A stretch of 64,000 bases of DNA from Methylorubrum populi (GCF_002355515.1 NZ_AP014809.1:3558501-3622500); one strand, 5' to 3'; counted from the first letter of the stretch, positions 1-10,324 are shown. Notes: generated by a model not told the origin, from the sequence alone. Numbers and translations: made by a program.

Positions 1-1180
<1,180 letters not shown>

Positions 1181-1281
1181 GAGGGACACTCGGATTCAGG
1201 GATGTCGGGCAGAGCAGGCAGGATCGGTGCCGAGGGAACCGGGCGTGGGGACGTTCAGCCCGCCGGACCGGTCGAGGGCGG

Positions 1282-2217
1282 TCAGGATGGCGGCTCGGCC
1301 ACGCCCGCGGGCGGAGCCGCCTCGGTCGCGGACTGAGCCGGCGGCTTCGCGCGCTTCTTGCGGACGACCTTCTTGACCTTCACGACGGGCTTGCGCGCCA
1401 CGCGGGTGCGCATCTCCTGCAGCATCTCGAGCTGGATCTGCTGAATTTCCGCGAGCCTCTGCCACTGCTTCGTGACGAGATGATCCATCTTCTCGTGCAG
1501 GTGCCGGATTTCCAGCTCGGCCTTCAGGTTGACGCGGTAATCGTTGTTCGAGCGCAGCCGGTCCTTCTTGTCCTGCCGGCTCTGGCTCATCATGATGATC
1601 GGCGCCTGGATCGCCGCGAGGCAGGACAGGACGAGGTTGAGCAGGATGAACGGGTAGGGATCGAACGCCCGCATCTCGCCCATGGTGACGTTCACCGCCA
1701 TCCACGCGGCCAGCACCAGCGCGAAGCTGATCAGGAAGGCCCAGGATCCGCCGAAGGCGGCGAGCCCGTCCGAGACGCGCTCGCCGAAGCTGCGGTGCTC
1801 GTCGTAATCCTCCTCGATGTTCTCGGCGATCGTGTCCTGGGCGGCGATGCTCTCGGCCACCTGCCGGTCGAGGTCGGAATACTCGCCGTGCTCTTCCGCC
1901 AGCAGTTCGGCGACGTAGCGGGTCCGGTACTTCGCGAGTTCCTTCGCGCTGATCAGCGCGTCCTCGGCCAAGCCGGGATAGTCGGTACGGATGTGCTCCG
2001 CCAGGGCGGGACGCAGGGTGGCCAGCGGCACGAGGTTGCGGCGGTTCATCTCGACGCCGGTGATCGCGCACAGGGCGCGCTTCCGCGTCGGTGCAGCGTT
2101 CGATTCCGGATCGAGGCCGATCATCCCCCGGTCGCGCTCGTGCAGCTCGTCGGTCAGGCCCACAATCTGCCCACCCTGTTGCTGGGGAAGCGGTCGTCCA
2201 GGCGCCGACACGAGCAT
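1282..2217 (-). CDS. DUF1003 family membrane protein
   Basis: A protein of up to 311 residues with the DUF1003 layout: an N-terminal conserved block CAITGVEMNRRNLVPL (near residues 50-65), a charged region, then two membrane segments (about residues 155-175, SWAFLISFALVLAAW, and 185-205, FILLNLVLSCLAA) followed by the conserved QAPIIMMSQSRQ and a long charged helical region. The C-terminal tail is Lys/Pro/Ala-rich. Function is unknown for the family. The start is uncertain: the ATG at 2217 and the ATG at 2124 both precede the conserved block and neither has a clear ribosome site. It lies between the HD gene and ureC on the same strand, so it may be carried on the urease transcript, but no link to urea is known to me. 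Confidence 0.85.
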   Translation of the reverse strand: MLVSAPGRPLPQQQGGQIVGLTDELHERDRGMIGLDPESNAAPTRKRALCAITGVEMNRRNLVPLATLRPALAEHIRTDYPGLAEDALISAKELAKYRTRYVAELLAEEHGEYSDLDRQVAESIAAQDTIAENIEEDYDEHRSFGERVSDGLAAFGGSWAFLISFALVLAAWMAVNVTMGEMRAFDPYPFILLNLVLSCLAAIQAPIIMMSQSRQDKKDRLRSNNDYRVNLKAELEIRHLHEKMDHLVTKQWQRLAEIQQIQLEMLQEMRTRVARKPVVKVKKVVRKKRAKPPAQSATEAAPPAGVAEPPS

Positions 2218-2412
2218 CGAAGCCGATGGTCTTGAGGCCGCGTCTCCGGCATTCTGCTTTACACGAATCCTATCGACGAACCCGTTGCCGCTTCGCCGGA
2301 ACGCGCTCTAGCCGAGCACGGCGGCGGCGTCACGCCCCGGTTCGAACACCGCCCGGCGAGGCCGTGCCGTACGCGAAAGGGCGGACGGAAGCGGACGAGC
2401 GCGCGGCCGCCG

Positions 2413-2973
2413 TCACAGCGTCGCTCTCGCCTCGGCGGCGGCACGGTCGAACAAGACCTCGAGGGCGGCGTTGGTGCCGCGGCAGCCCGCGATCACCTCT
2501 TCCGCCCATGCGATGTAGTCGGCGATCCGCTGCCGCTCCCAGCCTTCCGGCGGACTCATCGTGAGCGAGCGGAGATTGCTGGTCTTGTCGGCGAGCTTGA
2601 TCGCCCTGGCGCCCGCGGATTTGCCCGAAGCCGTTTCGACCTGCCGCCGCTTGCGCTCGGCCTTGGGGAGAGACTTGTCGTCGGTTACCTCCGCCACGAG
2701 CTCCGCGACCCTTGAACCGAACAGGCGCTCCAGCTCCTCGCGCTCCGTCGGCGTATCTTCGAGGGTATCGTGCAGCCAGCCGGCCGCCACGAGGGCGGCA
2801 TCCGGCTCGCCCGCCGTCTCGGCAAGGAGTGCGGCAACCTCCGCCAAGTGATTCACGTAGGGCTCGCGCGCCGAGCCCTTCCGCTGCTGCGACGCGTGCC
2901 GGCGGGCCGCGAAATCGGCCGCACGCGACACCAGGGCGACGCCGTCGCGCTGGTCACGCTCGATGAGGCTCAC
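2413..2973 (-). CDS. HD-domain phosphohydrolase, SpoT/MESH1-like
   Basis: A 186-residue single-domain protein with the HD metal-dependent phosphohydrolase pattern seen in the hydrolase half of RelA/Spo[13 protein letters not shown] (residues 31-42), the HD pair in HDTLEDT (about 68-74), VTDDKSLPK (about 96-104) and [10 protein letters not shown] (about 126-135). There is no synthetase, TGS or ACT domain. This matches stand-alone small alarmone hydrolases (MESH1-type), so removal of a 3'-phosphate from (p)ppGpp or a related nucleotide is the likely reaction; substrate is inferred. Its ATG overlaps the ureAB stop by four bases (ATGA, 2970-2973), so the two are translationally coupled and this gene is part of the urease transcript. 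Confidence 0.88.
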   Translation of the reverse strand: MSLIERDQRDGVALVSRAADFAARRHASQQRKGSAREPYVNHLAEVAALLAETAGEPDAALVAAGWLHDTLEDTPTEREELERLFGSRVAELVAEVTDDKSLPKAERKRRQVETASGKSAGARAIKLADKTSNLRSLTMSPPEGWERQRIADYIAWAEEVIAGCRGTNAALEVLFDRAAAEARATL

Positions 2974-3590
2974 AGCGGCCCCATCACGTCGCCGCGGAAT
3001 CCGTAGACCTTCCGGTCCCCGGCGAGTGGCACGAGCGCCACCTCGCGGGTCGATCCGGGCTCGAACCGCACCGCCGTCCCGGGCGCGATGTCGAGGCGCT
3101 GGCCGCGGGCCTTGTCGCGGTCGAAGACCAGGCCCGGATTGACCTCGAAGAAGTGGTAGTGCGAGCCGACCTGGATCGGGCGGTCGCCGGTATTGGCGAC
3201 CTCGATCACGGTCCGGGACGCACCCTCGTTGAACACGATCTCACCGGGCAGGGTGGTCACGGTGCCGGGCACGTCCGCGGAGGGCCTGCCGCGGATCGGG
3301 TGGTGGACCGTGACGAGCTTGGTGCCGTCGGGAAACGTCGCCTCGACCTGGATATCGTGGATCATCTCCGGCACCCCCTCCATCACCTGAGAGGCGTCGA
3401 GGACAGAGGCACCTGCCTGCATCAGCTCGGAGACCGAGCGCCCATCGCGGGCCCCCTCCACGACGAAATCGGTGATGAGGGCGACGGACTCAGGGTGGTT
3501 GAGTTTCACCCCCCGTGCCAGCCGGTTGCGGGCGACCTGAGCGGCCATGGCAACGAGGAGCTTGTCTTTCTCGCGGGGCGTAAGGAGCAA
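2970..3590 (-). CDS. ureAB: Urease gamma-beta fusion subunit (UreA-UreB)
   Basis: One 206-residue protein carries both small urease subunits. Residues 1-100 are gamma-like ([48 protein letters not shown]). From about 103 onward the beta-like part begins, with [28 protein letters not shown] and VYGFRG. Separate UreA (about 100 aa) and UreB (about 100 aa) are the commonest bacterial form; fusions also occur, as in the Helicobacter small subunit. It forms the structural complex with UreC. The gene lies 94 bp after ureD and overlaps the HD gene by four bases. Function is certain; only the fused form is notable. Confidence 0.95.
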   Translation of the reverse strand: MLLTPREKDKLLVAMAAQVARNRLARGVKLNHPESVALITDFVVEGARDGRSVSELMQAGASVLDASQVMEGVPEMIHDIQVEATFPDGTKLVTVHHPIRGRPSADVPGTVTTLPGEIVFNEGASRTVIEVANTGDRPIQVGSHYHFFEVNPGLVFDRDKARGQRLDIAPGTAVRFEPGSTREVALVPLAGDRKVYGFRGDVMGPL

Positions 3591-3684
3591 GGCGGGCGTC
3601 CTGAGGTGAGCGGCGGCCGGTCGTGTGAAGCGGAGCGAGCAAGGATCATGCTCGGGCCGAGGTCAAGCGGGTTCGCCCGCCGCG

Positions 3685-4575
3685 TCAGGTCTGCCAGACC
3701 CGCGGCATCGGCCTCTCGCGCCACGCGGCCAGGAAGCGGGCCGTGCCCTCGCGCAGGGGCGCGACCACGGGTGCCAGCATCCGCACGGCGAGGTGGCCGT
3801 TCCAGGCGCTCGCGCCGGCCTCCACCGTTTCGGGCAGCGCGCCGAGGAGGGCGCGGGCCTCGTCGAGCCGCGCCTCCGCATTGGGCGAGAAATCGAGGAT
3901 CGTCGCGAGCGCGCGGGCCCCGCCGCCGATCGCGGTGCGGGCCATCAGGTCGGTCACCGGCCCGTCGAGGCACAGATTATCGGCGTAGGCGAGCCGGCCG
4001 GCGCGGCGGATGCGCCAGCGATCCTCGAACAGGGCCTCCTGCAGGCTCTCGTTCCTGGCGGCCCGGCCGAGCACCGCGATCTCCGCTACGAGCAGCGCGG
4101 CGTCCTGGGCGAGGTCCGCCTCGAACCGGCGCAGGAGCCGGGCGCGGTCAAACAGGATCGTCTCCTGCGGCAGCCAGTCGAGGCGCCCCCCCGGGCCGAC
4201 GCTCACGCGGTTGACGATCTCCGCCTTCGGCCCGTCGGAGCGGTAGACCTTCTCCGCCGCCGTGGTTGTCAGCAGGCAGGCCCCGCCGGACTCGATCGTG
4301 ACCGAGACTTCGAACACGTCGCCGCAGGCGACGCCGCCGCCGGTATTGACCAGGACGCCCTCCAGCATCCGCTCGGAGCCTTGCCGAGGGAAGCGCAGGC
4401 GCAAGGGACCGCCCTCGGCCAGATCGACGATCCGCGTCGGCGCGTCCGCGGCCGTTCCGGCCGGCGCGGCGCGCAGGCGCACGATGCCGTGCGAGCGCTG
4501 TCGGACCGGCGCGGAGCGATGGGGTTCGGCGGCAGGGATGGCTCGGCCTCCGCTGGGTTGGGACGCGCGCTTCAT
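3685..4575 (-). CDS. ureD: Urease accessory protein UreD (UreH)
   Basis: A 296-residue urease maturation factor. In known systems UreD binds the apo-urease first and recruits UreF and UreG for nickel insertion. Family features visible are the LAEGGPLRLRFPR and EGVLVNTGGGVACGDVF blocks (about residues 50-90), TTTAAEKVYRSDG (about 105-117), and the central GRLDWLPQETILFDRARLLR (about 128-147). It starts at the ATG at 4573-4575 and is the first gene of the minus-strand urease run. The region 4576-4812 is shared with the divergent flavin reductase gene and must hold the urease promoter; I see no clear activator site there. Confidence 0.93.
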   Translation of the reverse strand: MKRASQPSGGRAIPAAEPHRSAPVRQRSHGIVRLRAAPAGTAADAPTRIVDLAEGGPLRLRFPRQGSERMLEGVLVNTGGGVACGDVFEVSVTIESGGACLLTTTAAEKVYRSDGPKAEIVNRVSVGPGGRLDWLPQETILFDRARLLRRFEADLAQDAALLVAEIAVLGRAARNESLQEALFEDRWRIRRAGRLAYADNLCLDGPVTDLMARTAIGGGARALATILDFSPNAEARLDEARALLGALPETVEAGASAWNGHLAVRMLAPVVAPLREGTARFLAAWRERPMPRVWQT

Positions 4576-4812
4576 CGGACAGGGACACCCCCGTCCGCAA
4601 GATCAGCGGCGCGGTGCGCCCGGTGCCATCCCGCACCGATCTTCGGCAGCGCGAGGCGCGATCCGCTTGCGATCGGCCCCGGATGACCAAGCCCGCCCTT
4701 GACCGGAACGGCCGGAGCGCCCACCGCGTCATGCTTTCGCGAGCGCTCGACCGGGCCTTGCGACGTCCTGCTCAACGATCGGGACCCGATCCGGCCCCGA
4801 GAGGCGTACGCT

Positions 4813-5331
4813 ATGACTTCACCCGACCCCGAGGCCGTCTCCGCCTCTGCCTATCGCGAGGCGATGGCGCAGCTCGCGAGCGCGGTGCATCTCATCACCA
4901 CCGATGGCCCGGGCGGTCGGGCGGGCCTGACCGCCACATCGGTATGCAGCGTCAGCGACGGTCCGCCCACGCTGCTGGTCTGCCTCAACCGCGGCTCTTC
5001 CGCCTATCCGGCCTTCCTGCGCAACGGTGTGCTCTGCATCAACACGCTTACGGCGGCGCACGAGAGTCTCGCCGCCGACTTCGCCGGCCGCGTGCCGCGG
5101 GCCGAGCGCTTCAACGGGCGGGACTGGGGCACGCTGCAGACCGGCGCCCCGGTCCTGCCGGACGCTCTCGTCGCGTTCGATTGCCGCATCGTCGACCGAC
5201 ATGCAGTCGGCACCCACGACGTGCTGATCTGTGCGGTCGAGGTGCTCGCCGAAATCCGGGACAACGACGGTCTGCTCTACGCCGGACGCCACTACCGCGT
5301 CCTGCCGCACCGGGCCGCCCCGGCCGACTGA
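4813..5331 (+). CDS. Flavin reductase (RutF/HpaC-like)
   Basis: A 172-residue FMN-binding split-barrel protein. The ATG at 4813 is chosen because GAGG at 4801-4804 sits eight bases upstream; the reading frame is open further up but has no better start. Typical features are FREAMAQL-type opening (here [17 protein letters not shown]), [20 protein letters not shown] and [11 protein letters not shown]. Members reduce FMN or FAD with NADH and pass the flavin to a partner monooxygenase such as RutA in pyrimidine catabolism. No oxygenase partner is next to it, so the exact role is open. It diverges from ureD and lies near a purine deaminase gene, which suggests a nitrogen-scavenging neighbourhood (inference). 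Confidence 0.85.
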   Translation: MTSPDPEAVSASAYREAMAQLASAVHLITTDGPGGRAGLTATSVCSVSDGPPTLLVCLNRGSSAYPAFLRNGVLCINTLTAAHESLAADFAGRVPRAERFNGRDWGTLQTGAPVLPDALVAFDCRIVDRHAVGTHDVLICAVEVLAEIRDNDGLLYAGRHYRVLPHRAAPAD

Positions 5332-5386
5332 TCCCGGTCCGCGGGGCCGATCCCTCCGGAGGGGGACCGACCGTGCGATCGCGGTC

Positions 5387-5635
5387 TCAGCGCACGTAGT
5401 GGCGTGCGCGGGCCGTGTCGGCATTGAAGCTGCTGCGGGACGCAGCCCGCGGACCGAGGTCGCGCGGGTCGTAAGGCGGAGGCGCGAAGAAGTCGATCGG
5501 ACCGCTCGAACGCCCGATGCTGCCGGTCGTTTCCGGCCGCGGCTGATCGATCGTCCGGCCCCGATCTCCGGCGGAAGCGGCTCCCGCCGAGACGGCGAGC
5601 GCCACGAAGGCAATCGAGAGGATACGTGCGGACAT
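5387..5635 (-). CDS. Small secreted protein, unknown function
   Basis: An 82-residue protein with a clear signal peptide (MSARILSIAFVALAVSAGAASA, cleavage expected after ASA). The mature part is about 60 residues, rich in Arg, Pro and Ser, and ends RARHYVR. No domain is recognised. A palindromic CCCTCCGGAGGG lies downstream, but there is no T-run to call a terminator. It stands alone between the flavin reductase (convergent) and a long non-coding stretch. Small secreted proteins of this kind with a PxxTGSI-type motif are common in Methylobacterium-like genomes (recollection, not checked). Confidence 0.65.
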   Translation of the reverse strand: MSARILSIAFVALAVSAGAASAGDRGRTIDQPRPETTGSIGRSSGPIDFFAPPPYDPRDLGPRAASRSSFNADTARARHYVR

Positions 5636-6247
5636 CGTGTGACTCCTGAACGAACTGTTCCGGTTCAGGACTTAAGCACGAAGCAGCGGCGCGGAAGACG
5701 GATTTTGTGCAGTCGTGCCTCTCAGTTCGCCAATGAATGCCTACGAACGCGCCATTGCCGCGCGAGGTCGCCGATGACAGAGGATCGGACAAGACCGATC
5801 ATTCGAAAAATTATTATTACAATTCAGTGATTTATATCGTATTTGGAGAAATTTGCTCAGGCTTTCGGCAGCTGGCACGATCCTTTCCCGACTTGTGCGC
5901 GGCGGCACGGAACGTGCCATCCCCAGGGAATAAGCCGAACGGCCGCGCGAGCATCCTTCGATGGCCGTCGGGCGCCGATGGCACCGAGCGGCCCGTGCAG
6001 GCGGTCTGTCCGCAGGGGCGCGATGCCCGCCCCCGTCAGGCCGAACCTCGGATCGTCGCCCGCGATCTTGTTCGGCGGTCAGCGCGACCGGGAGCTTCGC
6101 CAGTGCGCGGTGGCCGCGACCGTCGCGCCGGCTCTCCTCGATCGATGCGGACGACGAATCGACAAGTCCGCACCGGGTCACCGGCGCGGCGCCCGAGCGA
6201 CGTTCGGATCCGCCGACCCGAAACAGATCGACCGGATCGAGGCCGGG
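5636..6247. other. Intergenic stretch with AT-rich segment
   Basis: No convincing gene. The first part is the upstream region of the small secreted gene on the minus strand. An unusually AT-rich stretch at about 5800-5850 (runs of A and T such as AAAATTATTATTACAATTC) stands out from the GC-rich surroundings and could be a promoter or spacer. The remaining 400 bases before the amidohydrolase stop are GC-rich, with open frames that look like composition artefacts. No RNA fold or repeat was identified. Confidence 0.5.
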
Positions 6248-7606
6248 TCAGCCGAACAAGTGCCGCGCGAGCCGCGAATGCTCCTCGCGCAGGCGGCCGG
6301 TCTCGATGCCGAGCGGCTCCCCGTCGATGACGCGCCACGTGCCCGCCACCATCACCCGGTCGGCCCGGTGCGCGCCGCACAGAACCAGTGCCGCGAGCGG
6401 ATCGTGGGCGCCGGAGAAGCGCAGTTCGTCCAGGGTGAACAGCGCCAGATCCGCCTCGCGGCCGGGCGCGATCCGGCCGATATCGTCGCGCCCGAGGCAG
6501 GCGGCCGAGCCCTCGGTGGCCCAGCGCAGGGCGTCGAGATGGGTCACCGCCTCCGCGCCGTAGGTCAGCCGGTTGATCATCAGGGCGTGGCGCACGCCCT
6601 CCATCAGGTTCGAGCTGTCGCTCGAGGCCGAGCCATCGACGCCGAGGCCGATAGGGGAGCCTGCCGCCTCCAGTTCGCAGGTCCGGCAATGGCCCGAGGC
6701 CAGCACCATGTTCGAGGTCGGGCAGTGGCAAACGCCGACGCCGGCCGCGCCGAGGCGCCTCACCTCGTCGTCGTTGAAGTGGATGCCGTGGGCGAGCCAA
6801 GTCCGGCCCGTCATCCAGCCGACCTCTTCGAGATAATCGACCGGACGCTGCCCGAAGACTTCGAGGCAGAAGGCGTTCTCGTCGCGCGTCTCGCCGAGAT
6901 GGGTATGCAGGCGGCAATCGTGGCGCTCGGCGAGCGCCGCGCTCTCGCGCATCAGCCGCTTGGTGACGGCGAAGGGCGAGCAGGGGGCGAGCCCGATCTG
7001 CACCATCGCGCCGGGCGCGGGATCGTGGAACAGCCTCAGCACCCGCTCGCTGTCGGCCAGGATGGTGTCGTCGTCCTGCACCAGCGTCTCGGGCGGCAGG
7101 CCGCCCTGCTTCTGCGACAGGCTCATCGAGCCGCGGGTGACGACGGCGCGGATGCCGAGGGCGCGCGCCTCCTCGACCTGGACGTCGACGGCCGCCTCGA
7201 GCCCTCTCGGGAACAGGTAGTGGTGGTCGCCCGCCGTGGTGCAGCCCGAGAGCAGCAACTCGGTGTAGGCGAGCCGCGTCGCCAGCCGGAAGGCGTCCGG
7301 CGTCAGCCGCGGCCAGATGCCGTAGAGCGCCTTGAGCCAGGGAAAGAGCGGTTTGTTGATCGCGATCGGGTGCGCGCGGGTGAGCGTCTGGAAGAAGTGG
7401 TGGTGCGTGTTGACGAGGCCGGGGATGACGACGTGGCGCGCGGCGTCGAACGTCGCGTCGACCGGGCCTGCGGGTCGCGCCCCCGCCGCGATCATTTCAA
7501 CGATGCGGCTGCCTTCGACAACGACGCCGCCGTCGGCCCCGTCCGCCAGGATCGCGAGCGGATCGCGGATCCAGAGGCGCCGCGTCGTCGTGCCGTCCGC
7601 TGCCAT
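6248..7606 (-). CDS. 8-oxoguanine deaminase-like amidohydrolase
   Basis: A 452-residue amidohydrolase of the ATZ/TRZ/guanine-deaminase superfamily. Metal-ligand motifs are present: THHHFFQTLTRAHP, HTHLGETRDE, LAHGIHF and the aspartate in VDGSASSDSSNL. The GSASSDSSNL block and overall length fit 8-oxoguanine deaminase, which converts 8-oxoguanine to urate plus ammonia; related s-triazine hydrolases are the alternative. The start at 7606 (MAADGTTTRRLWIRDP) is preferred to an upstream start 17 codons earlier because the family begins with the LWIRDP-type strand. It sits near urease, so it may feed purine nitrogen recovery (inference). Confidence 0.85.
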   Translation of the reverse strand: MAADGTTTRRLWIRDPLAILADGADGGVVVEGSRIVEMIAAGARPAGPVDATFDAARHVVIPGLVNTHHHFFQTLTRAHPIAINKPLFPWLKALYGIWPRLTPDAFRLATRLAYTELLLSGCTTAGDHHYLFPRGLEAAVDVQVEEARALGIRAVVTRGSMSLSQKQGGLPPETLVQDDDTILADSERVLRLFHDPAPGAMVQIGLAPCSPFAVTKRLMRESAALAERHDCRLHTHLGETRDENAFCLEVFGQRPVDYLEEVGWMTGRTWLAHGIHFNDDEVRRLGAAGVGVCHCPTSNMVLASGHCRTCELEAAGSPIGLGVDGSASSDSSNLMEGVRHALMINRLTYGAEAVTHLDALRWATEGSAACLGRDDIGRIAPGREADLALFTLDELRFSGAHDPLAALVLCGAHRADRVMVAGTWRVIDGEPLGIETGRLREEHSRLARHLFG

Positions 7607-7755
7607 ACCGACTCCCGAGATGATGCGAAGAACAGGCGGAGGCGGCCCTGGCTCCAAGCCGCGTCGAACGGCGAAGATAGGGACGGGGGGCTTTGGGAGG
7701 AAGCGTCCTGGGCAAGACCTGTGGTGGAAGATCAGGCGCAGTTCGCGCTTTGATA

Positions 7756-7767
7756 CATAGATCTATG
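7756..7767. promoter_or_regulatory. 12-bp perfect palindrome, candidate operator
   Basis: CATAGATCTATG is a perfect 12-base palindrome in the 277-bp gap between the divergent amidohydrolase (start 7606) and secreted-protein gene (start 7884). Its placement and AT content fit a dimeric regulator site, but no matching regulator is encoded nearby and the length is short enough to arise by chance. Confidence 0.3.
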
Positions 7768-7883
7768 GACGCCGCACGGAGGTGCCCCTACCTTTGCCGG
7801 AAGCTTCCGTCGCAGGGCCGCTGCGCCCGATGCGGAAGCCGACGGCCGGCGTTGTCCATCTCCGATCCCGAGGGGATTCCCCC

Positions 7884-8540
7884 ATGTCGCGCGGCAGCCG
7901 CTTCCCATCCTTGCTCATTCTGCTCGGCGCCCTGGTCGCGGCCGCCCCCGCCGGTGCCGATGACCGCTCGGGTGCCCCGTCCGCCGAGACCAAGGCGACC
8001 GGTCAGTGGACCGATCCCCCCGCCAAGGCCGAGACGCCCGCCACGAACGCCGCGGCGAAGCCCGTCGCGACACCCGCGAAGATCGACGAGCCGAAGGTTT
8101 CGGCCCGGTCCGAAGCCCGCCCGCCCCGGCGCTCGGCCAAGCTTCGCCGCGAACAGATCCGAAAAGTCGCGGGTCGCGCGCGACCGATCCGGCCGGAACG
8201 TGTGGAGGTGGTGCGGAGAGCCGAGCGGCCGGACCGACGCCTCGCGGCGCGGCGACTGGCACCGCCGAGAGAGATGAGAGCCGCAGCGGTGCGCACCCTG
8301 CGCCCGGTCTATGGCTTCATTCCGCCCGATGCCCCGGCGGAGGCCTATTACGAGCAGCGCCGGTTCGGAACGGTCGGCAACCGACCCGCGGATCTCGGGC
8401 TACCGCCGGATGCCGGTTCCGCCTATCGCAGCGTCGGCATGCGTGAGGGCGGACACCTCGTCATGCGCTGGCGCGGACCGGGTATTCCAGCCCCCGCGAT
8501 CGGCCAGCCGTCGCCGTTCGTGGCCTTCGGCGCAGAGTAG
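7884..8540 (+). CDS. Secreted Ala/Pro/Arg-rich protein, unknown function
   Basis: A 218-residue protein with a signal peptide (SLLILLGALVAAAPAGADD). After a low-complexity Ala/Pro/Lys region (about residues 30-75) comes a very basic Arg-rich middle (about 75-135), then a more ordered C-terminal part with VYGFIPPDAPAEAYYEQRRF and HLVMRWRGPGIPAP. The ATG at 7884 is chosen because it directly precedes the signal peptide. No family is recognised. It may be an envelope or periplasmic structural protein, but nothing in the sequence states a function. Confidence 0.65.
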   Translation: MSRGSRFPSLLILLGALVAAAPAGADDRSGAPSAETKATGQWTDPPAKAETPATNAAAKPVATPAKIDEPKVSARSEARPPRRSAKLRREQIRKVAGRARPIRPERVEVVRRAERPDRRLAARRLAPPREMRAAAVRTLRPVYGFIPPDAPAEAYYEQRRFGTVGNRPADLGLPPDAGSAYRSVGMREGGHLVMRWRGPGIPAPAIGQPSPFVAFGAE

Positions 8541-8625
8541 AAGGAGGGAAAAAGATCGGCGCGACGCAGCGGAGGATGCGGGCGCCCACGGAGCAGGCGC
8601 CCGAACCTGACGCGTTCGTCGTCCC

Positions 8626-8859
8626 TCAGCGGATACGGCCGGGACGGGCCGGCTCGAACACGATGCGGCGGTGATACGCACACCAGCTCTTGCCGTCGGC
8701 GACCGGCGCTCCGCAACACACGGCCTGGTCGCTCGGCTCACCGATGATGAACTTGCAGACGAAGGTACCGGATTGGGCGAAGGGGACACGGAGATCGGCG
8801 GAAGGCTCCGCAATCGCATCGGCCTCGCCGACTTGCGGCAGGCGGAAAAGTTGGTTCAT
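8626..8859 (-). CDS. GcrA-like C-terminal domain protein
   Basis: A 77-residue protein whose last 45 residues follow the C-terminal pattern of the alphaproteobacterial cell-cycle regulator GcrA: CKFIIGEPSDQAVCCGAP, then GKSWCAYHRRIVFEP, with the spaced Cys/His residues. The N-terminal DNA-binding helix-turn-helix of true GcrA (about 170 aa) is absent, and the first 30 residues are unrelated. It may be a stand-alone module for RNA polymerase sigma-factor contact, or a paralogue that has lost its DNA-binding half. Start ATG at 8857-8859. Length argues against a functional full GcrA. Confidence 0.7.
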   Translation of the reverse strand: MNQLFRLPQVGEADAIAEPSADLRVPFAQSGTFVCKFIIGEPSDQAVCCGAPVADGKSWCAYHRRIVFEPARPGRIR

Positions 8860-9310
8860 CGTGCGGACACTCGGTGTTCGAACTCGCTGGACCCAAGCGA
8901 GGGGCGACACGGCGCCCTTGGGCCTGGATGGATGTCTCGGCCGGCCCGGCCTCTCACCCTTCCCGTGCAACGGCGTTCGGCCCCGGCGGAAGACGGGACC
9001 CGCGTGGCGGGTGGGCGCAAGGCATAGGTCGGCTGATAGTCTGGCGTAAGTATACCTGTTTCTCCGATAGACAAGCCCTGAGCCGGCGCGACAGGTCCGC
9101 GCTGGAAGCAGGCTCGATCTCCGATGCTGGAGCGCGGAGGCCGCGACCATACGCCCGAAAAACCTGTGAAATCGAAAATCGGCGATCGCGGCCAACGTCG
9201 TCCGGACAGTCCTGTGCCGCGCTCGAGCGATCATCGCCGCATTTCTTGCGGTGGGATCAACGGAAGGTTATTCCGCCTCATCCTCGGACATACGGCGCAT
9301 CGGGCCTCGC
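8860..9310. other. Intergenic stretch, nothing recognised
   Basis: This is the shared upstream region of the GcrA-like gene (minus) and the epimerase gene (plus). Open frames across it lack ribosome sites and recognisable protein. A somewhat AT-richer patch at about 9040-9075 may hold a promoter. No terminator, RNA or repeat was identified. Confidence 0.45.
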
Positions 9311-10324
9311 ATGCACGCTCTCGTCACGGGCTCGGCCGGCTTCATTGGCCACGCGCTGAGCCGCCGCCTGCTGGCGGCGGGCCATGGCGTGACCGGGTTC
9401 GATGGTCTCTCGCCCTACTACGATGTTGCCCTGAAGCGTGCGAGGCACGCGGATCTCGCCCGGCATCCCGGCTTCGAGGCGGTCGAGGCACGGCTGGAAA
9501 CGCCCGGCGCGCTCCTCGACGTCATGGCCCGCGCCAAGCCGGACCTCGTCTTCCACCTCGCGGCGCAGGCGGGCGTCCGCTACAGCCTCGTCGACCCCGG
9601 CGCCTATGTCGAGGCGAACCTCGTCGGCTTCGCCAACCTGCTGGAGGCCGTGCGCGCCCATCCCGTCCGGCACCTGCTGATGGCGTCGACCAGTTCCGCC
9701 TATGGCGGCAATGCGAGCGTGCCGTTCCGTGAGACCGACCGTGCGGTCTCCCCGCTCACGCTCTATGCCGCCTCGAAGCTCGCCAACGAGGCGATGGCGC
9801 ATTCCTACGCCCACCTGTTCCGCGTGCCGACGACGGCGTTTCGCTTCTTCACGGTCTACGGGCCCTGGGGCCGTCCGGACATGGCCCTGTTCCTGTTCAC
9901 CCGGAAGATCCTGGCGGGCGAGCCGATCGAGGTGTTCGGGGAGGGCGCGGCGGAGCGCGACTTCACCTTCATCGACGATCTAGTCGATGCGATCGTCGCC
10001 TTGTCCGAGCGCCCGCCGCCGCTGCCGGGTGCGGGCGCCCCGGTCTCGTCCGCCGACACCTTGAGCGCGGTCGCGCCCTACCGCCTCGTCAATATCGGCG
10101 GCGGCCGTCCGGTCCGGCTCGATGCGATGATCGGCGCCCTGGAGACGGCCCTCGGGCGCAGGGCCGAGCGCGTGCTGAAGCCACTGCCGCCGGGGGACGT
10201 GATCCGCACCCATGCGAGCACTGACCTGCTGCATGCCCTCGTCGGCCGCCTGCCGGAAACGCCGCTGGAGGCCGGGATCGAGGCCTTCGTGAAGTGGTAC
10301 CTTGGCTATTACGGGGACCAGTAG
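9311..10324 (+). CDS. UDP-glucuronate 4-epimerase (LpsL/CapI-like)
   Basis: A 337-residue extended short-chain dehydrogenase. The Rossmann NAD motif GSAGFIGHALSRRLL is at residues 7-21. The epimerase signature DLVFHLAAQAGVRYSL is near residues 77-92, and the catalytic Tyr-x3-Lys is in LYAASKLANEAM. The AAQAGVRYS string is characteristic of UDP-glucuronate 4-epimerases, which interconvert UDP-glucuronate and UDP-galacturonate for lipopolysaccharide or capsule. The adjacent downstream gene makes UDP-glucuronate, so the pair would give UDP-GlcA then UDP-GalA. ATG 9311 is chosen because the beta-strand of the nucleotide fold begins immediately after it. Confidence 0.92.
   Translation: MHALVTGSAGFIGHALSRRLLAAGHGVTGFDGLSPYYDVALKRARHADLARHPGFEAVEARLETPGALLDVMARAKPDLVFHLAAQAGVRYSLVDPGAYVEANLVGFANLLEAVRAHPVRHLLMASTSSAYGGNASVPFRETDRAVSPLTLYAASKLANEAMAHSYAHLFRVPTTAFRFFTVYGPWGRPDMALFLFTRKILAGEPIEVFGEGAAERDFTFIDDLVDAIVALSERPPPLPGAGAPVSSADTLSAVAPYRLVNIGGGRPVRLDAMIGALETALGRRAERVLKPLPPGDVIRTHASTDLLHALVGRLPETPLEAGIEAFVKWYLGYYGDQ

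Noticed and set aside
5790..5860. AT-rich patch as part of an inserted element
   Set aside because: Only about 60 bases and without repeats or transposase remains; a promoter or plain spacer is simpler.
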